Notes under the pieces: generated by a model
Told to the model about the DNA's origin: nothing
The model's database searches: none
The model's input: the letters and a program-made list of their open reading frames with translations, nothing else
From: Thermoactinomyces mirandus
GTDB lineage: Bacteria > Bacillota > Bacilli > Thermoactinomycetales > Thermoactinomycetaceae
Reading direction: 5' to 3'
DNA length: 39,338 nucleotides
Assembly (NCBI RefSeq): GCF_013868055.1
Contig: NZ_JACEOL010000067.1
Location: 1-39,338, forward strand
Part shown: one piece after another, positions 1-9,075 of the stretch
How positions within the stretch are numbered: position 1 is the first letter of the stretch
Layout: each line of letters begins with the position of its first letter
Made by a program: the position numbers and the translations under genes

Positions 1-904
1 TTGTCGCCATCCTGAGCATTCTTGGTGTCCTCGTGACAGTCATTGGATTTATCTTTGCGGTGCCTGTCGCAGTTATTATAGGGAGCGGGATTCTGATCGG
101 TGAGCTTGTCAGCGGATTTTTTTCCTGGATTTCAGGAAATGGATTGTTCAGTGACGAGATGTTGCTTGATATGTTGATCGGAGGTATCGCGGGAGGCATT
201 GCTTCGTTATTTGGCTGGGCCGCCGGAGTCGGAGCCGCTGGCAGCAGTGTGGTACGCTGGCTTGGGACCCGAATCCCTGGCTGGGAAGAGCCTTTCCCAA
301 AGCCTTTGGCGGGAGCGTTGGCGCCAGTGTCGACCAAAGCCTGTGGGATCTGTTGAAGGAAGGAAAAATCAACTGGAAGAATGCCCTTATTGCCGGCGGA
401 TTGGGATTGGTCATGGTATTTGGCGGGGAATATGCCGGTGTCAAATTCTTCAAGAATTGTGTTGCCTATGGGCAGCCAGCAAACAGTTACCTGGCGGTAA
501 TGCTGCCCAAACCGGATTGTCTCTGTTCACCGGATCGGGGTGGGAAGTGTGGTTCGGGGAATAATATAGCAAATCAAATAAAATATGTTGCTTTAAGTAA
601 AAGTGATATAAAACATTTCAGGAAGCATATTGTATCCAATTTTAGTAAACAAGCCCCTTATTTACCAGATCACATCCTTAAGGCTAAATTGGATAAAACT
701 TCATTTTTCAACCCAAATTGGTCAGAGGAAAAAATTATTACTGAGGTAGAGAAGGGATATAATGAAGCTCTTCAGAAGGAAATTACAGGAGAATATATTT
801 ATACTACGGGGGGAGAGCAGATTACAATATACATACATCCCGATAGTAAATTTGCAACAGCATATGGGTCACATAAGCTAACACCAAGTTATTTTGGACG
901 TTAG
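1..904 (+). pseudogene. 3' part of a polymorphic-toxin gene, frameshifted, with AT-rich C-terminal toxin cassette
   Basis: The reading frame is open from the window edge, so the 5' part is missing. The upstream part (to about 290, frame 3) is a hydrophobic, Gly/Ala-rich segment typical of the pre-toxin region of LXG/WXG-type secreted toxins. At about 270-300 the sensible frame changes to frame 2 (reading AFPKAFGGSVGASVDQSLWD), and it may switch again near 450-560, where frame 1 gives a plausible linker (SKQLPGGNAAQTG). From about 560 to 904 the sequence becomes much more AT-rich and encodes a compact domain with FFNPNWSEEKI, a central YIYTTGG and a terminal TAYG. This order weakly recalls EndoU/BECR-fold nuclease toxins, but the expected His pair is not convincing, so the activity is not assigned. 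Its stop lies just before the next gene, as in toxin-immunity pairs. The frameshifts suggest decay, or assembly error if real protein is made. Confidence 0.55.
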
Positions 905-914
905 GAGAGGTATC

Positions 915-1481
915 ATGGTAGAGGTAAAGTATAGAATTATAGAAGATTTGGATGAACTGAAAACTCTGGATCGAGATAGTTTTGATGAGTGGGGAGAAGT
1001 TGAAGGATTTTTTATGATTCGATTTAATGATAAAACCTATTGCAATACAACTTACCATGAAAACGAGCTGCGTCCCGGTGAAGAAGGGTTTGATTTGATT
1101 ACGATCTGGTTTGACCACTTGCTTCAAGCAGTTAAATTACTTGAAAAACATGATTATGTTGCAGTAAAAGATATAGAAACTCCTGAGGTTTTCATTGAGT
1201 TCAAGAGGTTGGATAATACATCTCAAATCTTTACTGGAGTGATTTTTGTTCCTTCTAAAAATGCTTTGGGTATCCGTAATGTTGTGGTTACAACCCAACT
1301 ATCATACTACAAATATGAATTCGTAAACGAAAAAATAACATACGGGGAACTTAAAGAAGAATTACTCAAAAAATGCAAGCAATATATTCAAGAATTGGAA
1401 AAAATTAATCCCGAGTTGATTCTAGCAAGCCGAATTCAGAGACTGATTATCAAAATGACTCAATTAAGCAACCAGTTTTGA
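915..1481 (+). CDS. Probable immunity protein for the upstream toxin cassette
   Basis: This 188-residue soluble acidic protein starts at ATG 915, preceded by AGGAGAGG at 903-910; an in-frame upstream codon at 894 lies inside the toxin gene and lacks a ribosome binding site. It contains no signal peptide, membrane segment or catalytic motif that I recognise. Features seen: an acidic N-terminal third (EDLDELKTLDRD), a central beta-rich stretch and a Lys-rich helical C-terminus. The 10-bp spacing to the toxin stop, the shared AT-rich composition and the size are the standard layout of a polymorphic-toxin immunity gene, in which the product binds and blocks the cognate toxin domain in the producing cell. 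Function is inferred from position; the family is not identified. Confidence 0.55.
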   Translation: MVEVKYRIIEDLDELKTLDRDSFDEWGEVEGFFMIRFNDKTYCNTTYHENELRPGEEGFDLITIWFDHLLQAVKLLEKHDYVAVKDIETPEVFIEFKRLDNTSQIFTGVIFVPSKNALGIRNVVVTTQLSYYKYEFVNEKITYGELKEELLKKCKQYIQELEKINPELILASRIQRLIIKMTQLSNQF

Positions 1482-1529
1482 AATTGAAAAGCTGCTATTT
1501 TTTTATTTAAAAGGGATAATATCATCATT

Positions 1530-2002
1530 TTAGGCAGGGATGAAAGTATACCTGTCTTTTTTGGTAGGGTGAATCAAATTGCTGTGATTGTTTTTAGACT
1601 TTGTTGCAGAAGCCCTGAAAAATCGTACCTTCATTCCCTGTTTACAGGCTTCTACTCTCATTGCAGTGGAAAGGTGAGTTTTCCCAATGCCAATAGTCCC
1701 CAGCATAATCACGTTTTCCTTCTTTCCAATAAAATCAACTTGCTTTAATATTTCTGGGTTCATACTTTCAGGAAATGTTATCGACTCAAAGGAATAGCCT
1801 TCAAAGGTCTTCGTTTGAGGGAATTTTACCTTGTTTGTCAATTTGCAAATTTTCATTTGGTCACGGCCACTTTGCTCAGCATTTAAAATAGCCTGTAAAT
1901 ACTGAGTAGGATTTTCGGATTTTCAAACGAAATCGTTTCATAAACATTCATAATGTGAGCTAGACGCATTTGTTTACACAGAGTTTGCAGTGTTGTCTTC
2001 AT
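1530..2002 (-). pseudogene. istB: istB, IS21-family transposition helper ATPase, frameshifted and truncated
   Basis: IstB is the AAA+ ATPase that assists the IstA transposase and selects the target. Translation starts at ATG 2002 and reads a normal N-terminus (MKTTLQTLCKQMRLAHI). The frame then breaks at a perfect 8-bp tandem duplication (GGATTTTC twice, 1909-1924); removing one copy restores ENPTQYLQAILNAEQSG and the rest. The second part carries the Walker A motif GTIGIGKTH and the following RVEACKQGMKVRFFRA. After RFFRA the sequence no longer resembles IstB, so about 100 residues of the usual roughly 250, including Walker B, are missing. Not functional. Confidence 0.85.
1533..1566 (+). terminator. 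Possible terminator of the toxin-immunity unit
   Basis: GGCAGG (1533-1538) can pair with CCTGTC (1551-1556, one G-T wobble) and is followed by a TTTTTT run. It lies 50 bp past the immunity gene stop and also marks roughly where the truncated IS21 istB ends. Confidence 0.4.
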
Positions 2003-3028
2003 TTTTGTACCTCCCAACGTTGAAGTCGATCATATCGACTGAGAGCAGGTTTCCGACCTCGCAAGATAGCAGGAGTGCGAGTTTCCAGTAAAAGGTAGTG
2101 GTCTGAATTCAGGATGACGAAGCTTGTAAAGAACATGTTCCAACTGTTCAATCTCTTCTAATTCGCTATGTAGGAGTCCCTTTTCCACTTCGTCTATGCT
2201 GTAAGTCTTGAGCATACGAACTAACCATTCCAGGCGAGTCTCTGACCTTTAGCAAGGAGCATCTGATTCAACTCATCAAGGCTGGATACGGAAGGCATAG
2301 GGGTAAAGTATTGTTGTTTGACCATCTTTACCAAGTTCTCAACTTGCCCTTTCTGGTTTCCTTTGGCTGGATCGCAAAAGTGACTGTTGAAAGAATAATG
2401 AGCCCGCAACCGGACAAAGCAATCTTGCTCTTCCCGATTCTTGCCCCCCAGTATCTTCTTTACAACTGTTTTAAGGTTGTCATAGGTAATGGTTTGAAGA
2501 ACCGATCCGAAGAATTCAAAGGCATTTACATGCCCCTGAAGAAGGGCCTCCTGCTTTTTGTGAAAGAATGTTTTGACAAATATTTTGCGACTAAACGTAC
2601 AACGCATGCAAAACACTTGCACAGTAACTTGCCTACCTTTAAGCAGTATGTCTGCTTGTCCCCTGTCGAACTGAGTGAAATTCCCCTGGGGTAATTCAAG
2701 CTGAACGAAAGCTTTAGGTTTAGTGATCTTTAGTTCTCTTACAAAAGATCGAACCGTTGATTCACCTCCAGTGAATCCGTATTCTTCAACCAGCCTTTGA
2801 TAAATGCGTCGTGCCGTATGACGTTGCTTGGGTGGAGCCTGTTCGTCCTGGCGTAGCGGACAGTTTGTATTTTGGGACATCTGTTGATTTGAATGCTTTT
2901 CGAATGACCTGGCGTGAATGGCCAATCTCTCTTGAAATCTGTCGAATGAACTTTCCTAGCAATCGTAATTGGCCATCTGTAACATTTCCTTTCCTCCTGT
3001 ACCCTTTTTCGACAATTTCAGGATACAA
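1999..3028 (-). pseudogene. istA: istA, IS21-family DDE transposase, frameshifted with internal deletion
   Basis: IstA is the DDE recombinase of IS21 elements. The N-terminal part from ATG 3028 holds the helix-turn-helix (FIRQISREIGHSRQVIRKAF). Around 2840-2870 the frame changes; the next part carries QRHTARRIYQRLVEEYGFTG and the catalytic core with QFDRGQ (Asp), TYDNLK (Asp) and KGNQKGQVENLVK (Glu). The core ends abruptly at 2221, followed in another frame by a C-terminal segment (ETRLEWLVRMLKTYSIDEV) and then, after a further shift, RKPALSRYDRLQRWEVQK before the stop at 1999. Total length of about 1030 bp is well short of the roughly 1.5 kb usual for the family, consistent with an internal deletion near 2230. 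Confidence 0.85.
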
Positions 3029-3239
3029 GAAAGGTATGTTCAGGTGGTCAACTTTTTAATTAGCACGGACCACGCTGTATTTTTAGATCAGCATTCACAT
3101 GGGATATTCTGGCAAGGCTTTTTTATATCTCCTGCAGCAACTAGGTCTGCATTTTTTGGTTGCCAAATTCTGTATTTTTATTTTGCCATATACAAGAACA
3201 TCAAAGGACATAAGCTTTATGATCTTCGCAATAAAAATT

Positions 3240-3272
3240 GAAATAAAAACAGGGGATTGGTTTTCCCCCTGT
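3240..3272 (-). terminator. Terminator downstream of the TPR gene fragment (minus strand)
   Basis: ACAGGGG (3249-3255) pairs with CCCCTGT (3266-3272). Read on the minus strand, the hairpin is followed by a T-rich tract (TTTTTATTTC). It lies 60 bp beyond the stop of the minus-strand TPR fragment. Confidence 0.6.
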
Positions 3273-3332
3273 CCAGATTCGTTAATAAACTGTAATGGAA
3301 CATTAAAGCTCACAGTTTTTCAATTTTCGTCG

Positions 3333-3683
3333 TCATCGTCGCCTCTCATCATAGACGGGGGAACGAATAAGCTGGTCAAGCTCATAAATTTCAACCTCAC
3401 TTTTTATCTTAAGTTCTTTTTGAAGGCGGTACATGATATCTAAGCAATTAAGTCGCCTTTCCTTCTCGTTTACGTTATCAAAACAGTCAGCTAATTTCAA
3501 TAAAGCAGTATGCTGCCTTTGCTTGAATCCATTTTTTTCGAAAAGAATTGCTGCTTCTTGATAATACGGAATCGCTTTGGAAAATTGATTTTGAAAATAA
3601 TGGACATTTCCCCTAACAATGAGTGCTTTAGCCAGACGGAATGCATCAGGATTCTCACGTCCAATTTTTATGGCCTTTTCCAA
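3333..3683 (-). pseudogene. C-terminal fragment of a TPR-repeat regulator-like protein
   Basis: The 116-residue reading frame contains at least two tetratricopeptide-like helical pairs (ALIVRGNVHYFQNQFSKAIP followed by YYQEAAILFEKNGF, and HTALLKLADCF), as in the C-terminal halves of XRE-TPR (Rap/Rgg/PlcR-like) regulators that bind peptides or sense growth state. The only start available is a TTG at 3683 with no clear ribosome binding site, and the frame is blocked just upstream by a stop at about 3725. The N-terminal DNA-binding part expected for that family is absent. At 3690-3725 the sequence switches to an unrelated plus-strand gene, so this is best read as a fragment left by a recombination or deletion. 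It could also be a short intact TPR protein, but that is less likely. Confidence 0.55.
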
Positions 3684-3715
3684 TATATCACCATGGGGAT
3701 TTTGGCCATGTTTTA

Positions 3716-4183
3716 TTAAACTATGTCAATGTTCATGTTTGGGCTAAAAAAATTGCTCATCATATAAAAAATATCAATATTGATAATCTGACTGATTTTA
3801 ATTATTCCAAGTGTTTTACACTATACATTACACCTTCTTTCCATCCAAAAATTGAAATAGGGACGGATGAATTTAGTTCATATATCAGAAAGTGTACTTA
3901 TTTAAATGGTTTAATGGTTTATATTTCAGCAATTGCTCCGTTTGCTGCGATAAAGTATGTAAAATATGAGTACATTGATGGAGAAATCGTAGTGCAAGAA
4001 CAGTATCAGCCGTATGATGAAAAAACCGGGGAAATTGGAAAGGATATATTAAAATTGCTAGAGGATCATAGAATCAAAGTCCTTGGGAGAAAGTTATTGG
4101 AAACAGTAGTGCCAAATGTTTCATTAGAACTTAGAAAGAAAGAGGTAACCGTATTCCATTGTTTATTTGAAGATGGTTATTAA
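3716..4183 (+). pseudogene. Truncated gene resembling a toxin-immunity protein
   Basis: About 155 codons in frame 2, ending at 4183. The frame formally extends upstream to 3641, but that part is antisense to the TPR fragment, and no start codon with a ribosome binding site lies at the junction, so the N-terminus appears to be lost. The protein is soluble, with a mixed charged and aromatic composition (IRKCTYLNGLMVYISAIAPF, KYEYIDGEIVVQEQYQPYD), and ends at FHCLFEDGY. Size, AT-rich composition and position near another toxin-immunity pair suggest an orphan immunity gene; no family motif was recognised, so this is inference only. Confidence 0.4.
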
Positions 4184-4530
4184 AGAAAGAGATGGGAAAA
4201 GACTGGAAAACATGTGGTCAGCTAAGAGGAAATGTCCAATAATAATCAGTACGAAAAAATATGGCTCATTTTTTGGGAGTGAGTTAATGTCGGCACAACA
4301 ACTTGTATTCATCAGGTAATCGGCGGAACTTTTGATATGACTAAGGTTTGTTAATCCTAATGCTTCTGAATTACCCCCAGGCAATTCACTCATAATGAAG
4401 GGACACAGGTTCAAACTCCTTTTCCAGCACAGAAAAACGCCCGATACTGGGCTTTTTTTATTTTTGAATAGCTTAATCGGTGTTACATGGTGCTTATCTT
4501 CAGAAATAAAAGAAAAAAATAAATTGGCTA
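4184..4530. other. Non-coding gap before aceB
   Basis: No convincing gene is present. The stretch holds a terminator near its end (4433-4459). Just before the terminator, at about 4388-4430, a sequence with CTCATAA flanked by TTCA/TGAA and a GGTTCAAAC motif looks like a strongly decayed tRNA 3' half, but the stems do not pair well. It seems to be the edge of the decayed accessory region. Confidence 0.5.
4433..4459 (+). terminator. Rho-independent terminator
   Basis: Short hairpin GCCC-GATACT-GGGC (4439-4452), flanked by an A run on the left and followed by seven T residues. It separates the accessory region from the aceBA operon. Confidence 0.6.
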
Positions 4531-4559
4531 TTGTTATACAACAGTATCTGTGTTAATAT
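4531..4559 (+). promoter_or_regulatory. Probable sigma-A promoter of aceB-aceA
   Basis: The -35 is TTGTTA (4531-4536) and the -10 is TAATAT (4554-4559), with a 17-bp spacer. TTGTTATACAA (4531-4541) is a small palindrome overlapping the -35 box and could be an operator. The expected transcript leader is about 55 nt. Confidence 0.5.
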
Positions 4560-4620
4560 ATAAAACATAAAGGGTTACTGTTATATAATAAGCGGATGAC
4601 TCAATGGGAGGGAATTTTTA

Positions 4621-6219
4621 ATGTCTGAGCTGGTTTCAGAAGGGATAAAAGTTACTGGAGAAGTGCCACCGCTTTACCGGGAAATTTTGACGCCCGAAGC
4701 GCTGCAGTTTATTACCAAATTGGCGCGTGCCTTTACTCCGATGCGGAATCGTCTGTTATTAAACAGAGAAGAAAGGCAAAAACGGCTGGACCAGGGGGAA
4801 CTGCCGGACTTCCTGCCGGAAACGGCTGAGATACGGGAAGGAAATTGGACCATTGCCCCTTTGCCGGAGGATTTGAAAGACCGGAGAGTGGAAATTACCG
4901 GACCTGCAGGAGACCGGAAAATGGTCATTAACGCCTTGAATTCCGGAGCCAAAGTATTTATGGCCGACTTTGAGGATGCCAACTCCCCGACCTGGAAAAA
5001 TACAATCGGAGGACAGATTCATTTGCGTGATGCCGTCAACGGCACTATTGAATACCGCAATCCGAATGGAAAAGTATACCGTTTGAATGATAATCCTGCT
5101 GTGTTGATTGTCCGTCCGCGGGGCTGGCATCTGGATGAAAAACATATTCTGGTGGATGGAAACCCGGTACCGGGAGGATTGGTTGATTTTGGGCTCTATT
5201 TCTTCCATAACGCGAAAAAATTGCTGGAAAAAGGTACAGGTCCTTATTTTTATCTGCCAAAAATGGAAAGCCATTTGGAAGCCCGTTTGTGGAATGACGT
5301 ATTTCTGTTTGCGGAACACGAATTCTGCCTCCCGAAAGGAACAATAAAAGCAACCGTATTGATTGAAACCATTATGGCTGCATTTGAAATGGATGAAATT
5401 CTGTATGAGCTCCGTGACCATTCCGCAGGTCTGAACTGTGGACGCTGGGATTATATTTTCAGTTATATTAAAAGGTTGAGAAATCATCCTGAAGTCATTT
5501 TGCCCGATCGGGAGCGAGTCACGATGACGGTTCCTTTCATGCGTGCCTATACCTTGCTGGCCATTCAAACATGCCATCGGAGAAATGCACCATGTATCGG
5601 CGGAATGGCTGCCCAAATTCCGATTAAAAATGATCAAAGGGCAAATGCAGAAGCTATCAAGAAAGTTCGGCTGGACAAAGAACGGGAAGCAAAAGACGGA
5701 CACGATGGCACTTGGGTTGCACACCCGGGGCTGGTTCCAGTAGCCGTGGAAATATTTGATAAATATATGAAGATGCCAAACCAGATTGATAATAAAAGAG
5801 AAGATGTTAATATAGAAGCCAAAGATTTGCTTGCTGTTCCGGAAGGAATGATTACCGAGTACGGTTTGCGGAAAAATATTCGTGTTGCGATTCAATATTT
5901 GGAATCCTGGTTACGGGGAATGGGAGCCGTTGCGATCGATCATTTGATGGAAGATGCGGCGACTGCGGAAATTTCCAGGACCCAGGTCTGGCATTGGATT
6001 CGGCATGAGCAGGGGAACCTTTCGGACGGACGCAGGATTACCAGAGAATTGGTAAGCCAAATGATCGATCAGGAAATAAACAAATTGAAACGCCATATTG
6101 GCGAGGAAGCCTGGAAAGATCGGGAATTTGAAAAAGCAAAACAGATCTTTTCCAACCTGGTTTTCGAAGATGAATTTACGGAATTTTTGACTTTGCCTGG
6201 TTCCGAATACTTGAATTAA
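4621..6219 (+). CDS. aceB: Malate synthase A (glyoxylate shunt)
   Basis: Condenses glyoxylate with acetyl-CoA to give malate, the second step of the glyoxylate bypass, allowing growth on acetate or fatty acids. The protein is 532 residues, the usual size of the compact A isoform. The family signature RDHSAGLNCGRWDYIFS lies near residue 265; VLIVRPRGWHLDEKH supplies the active-site Arg region, and MEDAATAEISRTQVW near residue 440 carries the catalytic Asp. ATG 4621 follows GGGAGGG at a good distance. The gene is 28 bp upstream of the isocitrate lyase gene and shares its promoter and terminator, so the two shunt enzymes are made together. No frameshift or missing residue seen. Confidence 0.97.
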   Translation: MSELVSEGIKVTGEVPPLYREILTPEALQFITKLARAFTPMRNRLLLNREERQKRLDQGELPDFLPETAEIREGNWTIAPLPEDLKDRRVEITGPAGDRKMVINALNSGAKVFMADFEDANSPTWKNTIGGQIHLRDAVNGTIEYRNPNGKVYRLNDNPAVLIVRPRGWHLDEKHILVDGNPVPGGLVDFGLYFFHNAKKLLEKGTGPYFYLPKMESHLEARLWNDVFLFAEHEFCLPKGTIKATVLIETIMAAFEMDEILYELRDHSAGLNCGRWDYIFSYIKRLRNHPEVILPDRERVTMTVPFMRAYTLLAIQTCHRRNAPCIGGMAAQIPIKNDQRANAEAIKKVRLDKEREAKDGHDGTWVAHPGLVPVAVEIFDKYMKMPNQIDNKREDVNIEAKDLLAVPEGMITEYGLRKNIRVAIQYLESWLRGMGAVAIDHLMEDAATAEISRTQVWHWIRHEQGNLSDGRRITRELVSQMIDQEINKLKRHIGEEAWKDREFEKAKQIFSNLVFEDEFTEFLTLPGSEYLN

Positions 6220-6247
6220 TCTCTATTATGAGAAAGGATGAAAAAAT

Positions 6248-7528
6248 ATGAATCAACAACAAGAAGCCTTGGAATTGAAAAGAGAATGGGAAGAAAGCCC
6301 ACGCTGGCAAGGAGTTACACGTCCCTATACCCCTGAAGATGTTCTGAAATTACGCGGTTCTGTCAAAATTGAGTATACCCTGGCCAGAAGAGGAGCGGAA
6401 CGCCTGTGGAAAACGATGCAGGAAGAACCGTTTGTACGCGCTTTGGGTGCATTGACCGGGAACCAGGCTGTACAACAGGTAAAAGCCGGTTTGAAAGCAA
6501 TCTACCTGAGCGGATGGCAAGTTGCTGCCGACGCAAACCTGGCCGGACAAATGTATCCTGACCAAAGCCTGTACCCGGCAAACAGTGTTCCGCATGTTGT
6601 CAAAAGAATCAACCAAGCTTTGCAAAGAGCTGACCAAATCGAGCATGCTGAAGGAACAAGAACACGCGATTGGTTTGCGCCGATTGTGGCTGATGCTGAA
6701 GCCGGATTTGGCGGCCCGTTGAATGTGTTTGAACTGATGAAAGCAATGATTGAAGCTGGTGCAGCAGGGGTACACTTCGAAGACCAGCTCGCATCTGAGA
6801 AAAAATGCGGACACCTGGGCGGAAAAGTATTGGTTCCAACACAACAGGCTGTACGCAATCTGATCGCTGCACGTCTGGCAGCTGATGTGATGGGAGTTCC
6901 AACAGTATTGATTGCACGGACTGATGCCAATGCTGCCAAATTGATCACCAGCGATATTGATCCGGCAGATCATCCGTTTATTGAAGGAGATCGTACGCCT
7001 GAAGGTTTCTACCGCATGAAAAGCGGTTTGCAAACTGCGATCGCCAGAGGATTGGCCTATGCACCATATGCTGACCTGATCTGGTGTGAAACCTCTGAAC
7101 CCAACCTTGAAGAAGCCCGTCAGTTTGCCGAAGCCATTCATGCAAAATATCCGGGCAAATGGCTTGCTTACAACTGTTCGCCATCCTTTAACTGGAAAAA
7201 GAAACTGGGTGAAAAAACCATTGCTACTTTCCAAGAAGAGCTGGGCAAAATGGGATACAAATTCCAGTTTGTCACTTTGGCAGGATTCCATGCACTTAAC
7301 TATAGCATGTTCGAACTGGCCAAAGGATACAGTGAACGTGGAATGGCAGCTTACTCCGATCTGCAACAGGCTGAATTCGGAATCCAGGACAAAGGATATA
7401 CTGCAGTAAAACACCAACGCGAAGTAGGTACCGGTTACTTTGATGAAGTCTCCATGGTCATCTCTGGCGGAACTTCTTCCACAACTGCTTTGAAAGAATC
7501 GACAGAAGCAGAACAGTTTACTTCCTGA
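6248..7528 (+). CDS. aceA: Isocitrate lyase (glyoxylate shunt)
   Basis: Splits isocitrate into glyoxylate and succinate, providing the substrate for malate synthase encoded just upstream. The 426-residue TIM-barrel protein carries the catalytic signature KKCGHLGGK near residue 187 with the active-site Cys, preceded by [15 protein letters not shown], and the metal and substrate motif [12 protein letters not shown] near residue 148. The C-terminal [11 protein letters not shown] matches the family. ATG 6248 has AGAAAGGATG upstream. The gene ends 6 bp before a strong bidirectional hairpin. Length matches the short bacterial form. Confidence 0.97.
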   Translation: MNQQQEALELKREWEESPRWQGVTRPYTPEDVLKLRGSVKIEYTLARRGAERLWKTMQEEPFVRALGALTGNQAVQQVKAGLKAIYLSGWQVAADANLAGQMYPDQSLYPANSVPHVVKRINQALQRADQIEHAEGTRTRDWFAPIVADAEAGFGGPLNVFELMKAMIEAGAAGVHFEDQLASEKKCGHLGGKVLVPTQQAVRNLIAARLAADVMGVPTVLIARTDANAAKLITSDIDPADHPFIEGDRTPEGFYRMKSGLQTAIARGLAYAPYADLIWCETSEPNLEEARQFAEAIHAKYPGKWLAYNCSPSFNWKKKLGEKTIATFQEELGKMGYKFQFVTLAGFHALNYSMFELAKGYSERGMAAYSDLQQAEFGIQDKGYTAVKHQREVGTGYFDEVSMVISGGTSSTTALKESTEAEQFTS

Positions 7529-7533
7529 TCATA

Positions 7534-7570
7534 AAAGAAAGGGCCTGTCAAAAGGGCAGGTCCTTTCTTT
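7534..7570. terminator. Bidirectional terminator between aceA and pncB
   Basis: Stem of about 14 bp: AAAGAAAGGGCCTG paired with CAGGTCCTTTCTTT (one wobble), with T-rich flanks on both strands. It serves the convergent aceA (+) and pncB (-) transcripts. Confidence 0.85.
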
Positions 7571-7586
7571 GTGTGTAAGATCTTTT

Positions 7587-9050
7587 CTAGGCTTCGCCGT
7601 TTTCCATTTTGATCATTTGATAAACTTTTTGAATCATATCTCTTTTTGTTTTCCATAGTTTATCTGACATGTTCACGTGATATTCCTCCGGATTCAATAT
7701 GCGAAGATATTCTTCCCAAAACTGTGAGAGTTGCTCACGATGATACGACCGGATTTCGTCAAGAGAAGGCAGTTGATAAACAAGTTTGCCGTTTTGGAAA
7801 ATATTTTTCAGCAGAGGGACTGCTTTAAACCCTTTTATTTTTTTGCGGCGGAATGTGTGAACAGGATGAAACAGGGTAAGTGGCTTGCTTTCGTCGATCT
7901 CTTCATCAACCAAAGTCAGCAGGTCTCCGTGCGCTTTATTTTTTTGGTCAAGAATACGATATACATTTTTTCGTTCAGGTGTGGTTACTTTGGCCGGATT
8001 TGAAGAAATTTTGATCGTGGGTTCCCATTTCCGGTTTTCATAGCGCGAAACCATTTTGTATACTGCCCCCAATGCCGGTTTGTCGTGGGCGGTAATCACC
8101 TTTGTTCCGACACCCCACGAATCCACTTTTGCATTTTGCGATTTCAGGTTTAGAATCGTAAATTCATCCAGATCACTTGAAGCGATGATTTTTGTTTCTG
8201 TCAATCCTGCGTTGTCCAGCATTTTTCGCGCCTGTTTGGATAAATAAGCCAAATCGCCGCTGTCAATGCGGATTCCTTTAAGTGTTTTTCCCTGTTCTTC
8301 CAGTTCCAGTCCGACCTTGATCGCGTTTGGCAGACCGCTGCGCAGCGTGTCGTACGTATCGACAAGAAGGACGCACTGGTCAGGGAATGCCTTGGCATAG
8401 GCACGAAATGCATCCAGTTCACTGGGAAAGTCCTGAATCCAGGCGTGGGCATGGGTTCCGCTGGTTGGAATGCCAAATTTTTTCCCGGCCAGCGTGTTGG
8501 AGGTGGAATCAAAACCGGCGATATAGGTTGCACGAGCCCCCCAGACTGCGGCGTCCTTCTCCTGTGCGCGCCTTGTTCCAAATTCCATCAGCTGGTCAGA
8601 TTGTGCGACGTGGCGGATCCGTGCTGCCTTGGTGGCAATCAGGCTCTGAAAGCCAATAAAATTTAACAGGGCGGTTTCAATCAGTTGCAATTCCATGATC
8701 GGCCCTTCCGCCCGCAACATGGGCACACCCGGGAAGGTAATGGTTCCTTCCGGAAGAGCGTAAATATTGCCGGTGAAACGAAAGTTGCGCAATAAATCGT
8801 AAAAAGCCGGGTCAAAGTTTTCATCGAGCGTTTTCAGATAAGCAATATCCTCTTTGCTAAAATGCAGGTTTTCAAGATATTTAATGGCTCTTTCCAGCCC
8901 GGCGGCCACGACATAACCGTTTCCGAAAGGCAGATTGCGAAAATACAGGTCAAAAGCCCGCCAGTTTAAATGGCTTCCATTTTTGAAATGGGCATACATC
9001 ATCGTAATTTGATATTTGTCGGTATGTAACGCTGAGATATAATTATCCAT
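7587..9050 (-). CDS. pncB: Nicotinate phosphoribosyltransferase
   Basis: First enzyme of the Preiss-Handler salvage route: joins nicotinate to PRPP, with ATP hydrolysis, to give nicotinate mononucleotide for NAD. The start at ATG 9050 (MDNYISALHTDKYQITMMYA) has AGGAG 9 bp upstream and matches the conserved family N-terminus; an upstream in-frame start at 9209 would run into the neighbouring gene. The 487-residue protein carries EFGTRRAQ near residue 155, GTHAHAW near residue 196 (the region of the phosphorylated His) and RIDSGDLAYLS near residue 270. The gene follows the JAMM protein gene by 25 bp, apparently as the second gene of one transcript. Confidence 0.95.
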   Translation of the reverse strand: MDNYISALHTDKYQITMMYAHFKNGSHLNWRAFDLYFRNLPFGNGYVVAAGLERAIKYLENLHFSKEDIAYLKTLDENFDPAFYDLLRNFRFTGNIYALPEGTITFPGVPMLRAEGPIMELQLIETALLNFIGFQSLIATKAARIRHVAQSDQLMEFGTRRAQEKDAAVWGARATYIAGFDSTSNTLAGKKFGIPTSGTHAHAWIQDFPSELDAFRAYAKAFPDQCVLLVDTYDTLRSGLPNAIKVGLELEEQGKTLKGIRIDSGDLAYLSKQARKMLDNAGLTETKIIASSDLDEFTILNLKSQNAKVDSWGVGTKVITAHDKPALGAVYKMVSRYENRKWEPTIKISSNPAKVTTPERKNVYRILDQKNKAHGDLLTLVDEEIDESKPLTLFHPVHTFRRKKIKGFKAVPLLKNIFQNGKLVYQLPSLDEIRSYHREQLSQFWEEYLRILNPEEYHVNMSDKLWKTKRDMIQKVYQMIKMENGEA

Positions 9051-9075
9051 CGGTTTGTCTCCTGTTCTGTCAAAT

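Larger units (their letters stand above)
1530..3056 (-). mobile_element. Degenerate IS21-family insertion sequence
   Basis: Minus-strand istA followed by istB with an ATGA-type overlap (istA stop 1999-2001, istB ATG 2000-2002) identifies the IS21 family. The upstream end is near 3040-3056, where the minus strand reads GTTGACCACCT upstream of istA. The istB end is lost: its reading frame runs into unrelated sequence around 1600. Both genes are frameshifted and istA has lost an internal segment, so the copy is dead. No target-site duplication could be recognised because one end is missing. Confidence 0.8.

Noticed and set aside
4388..4430. tRNA-like 3' half (CTCATAA loop and GGTTCAAAC) next to a terminator
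   Set aside because: The T-arm and acceptor stems do not pair and no 5' half is visible. At most a strongly decayed tRNA; not annotated as a gene.
4759..5895. 378-codon open frame on the minus strand opposite aceB
   Set aside because: It lies fully inside aceB, has no ribosome binding site, and its translation has a composition (Phe, His, Ile and Cys rich) typical of a frame antisense to a conserved gene.
6350..7417. 355-codon open frame on the minus strand opposite aceA
   Set aside because: Same reasons: shadow of the isocitrate lyase codon pattern, no start signals, no recognisable domain.
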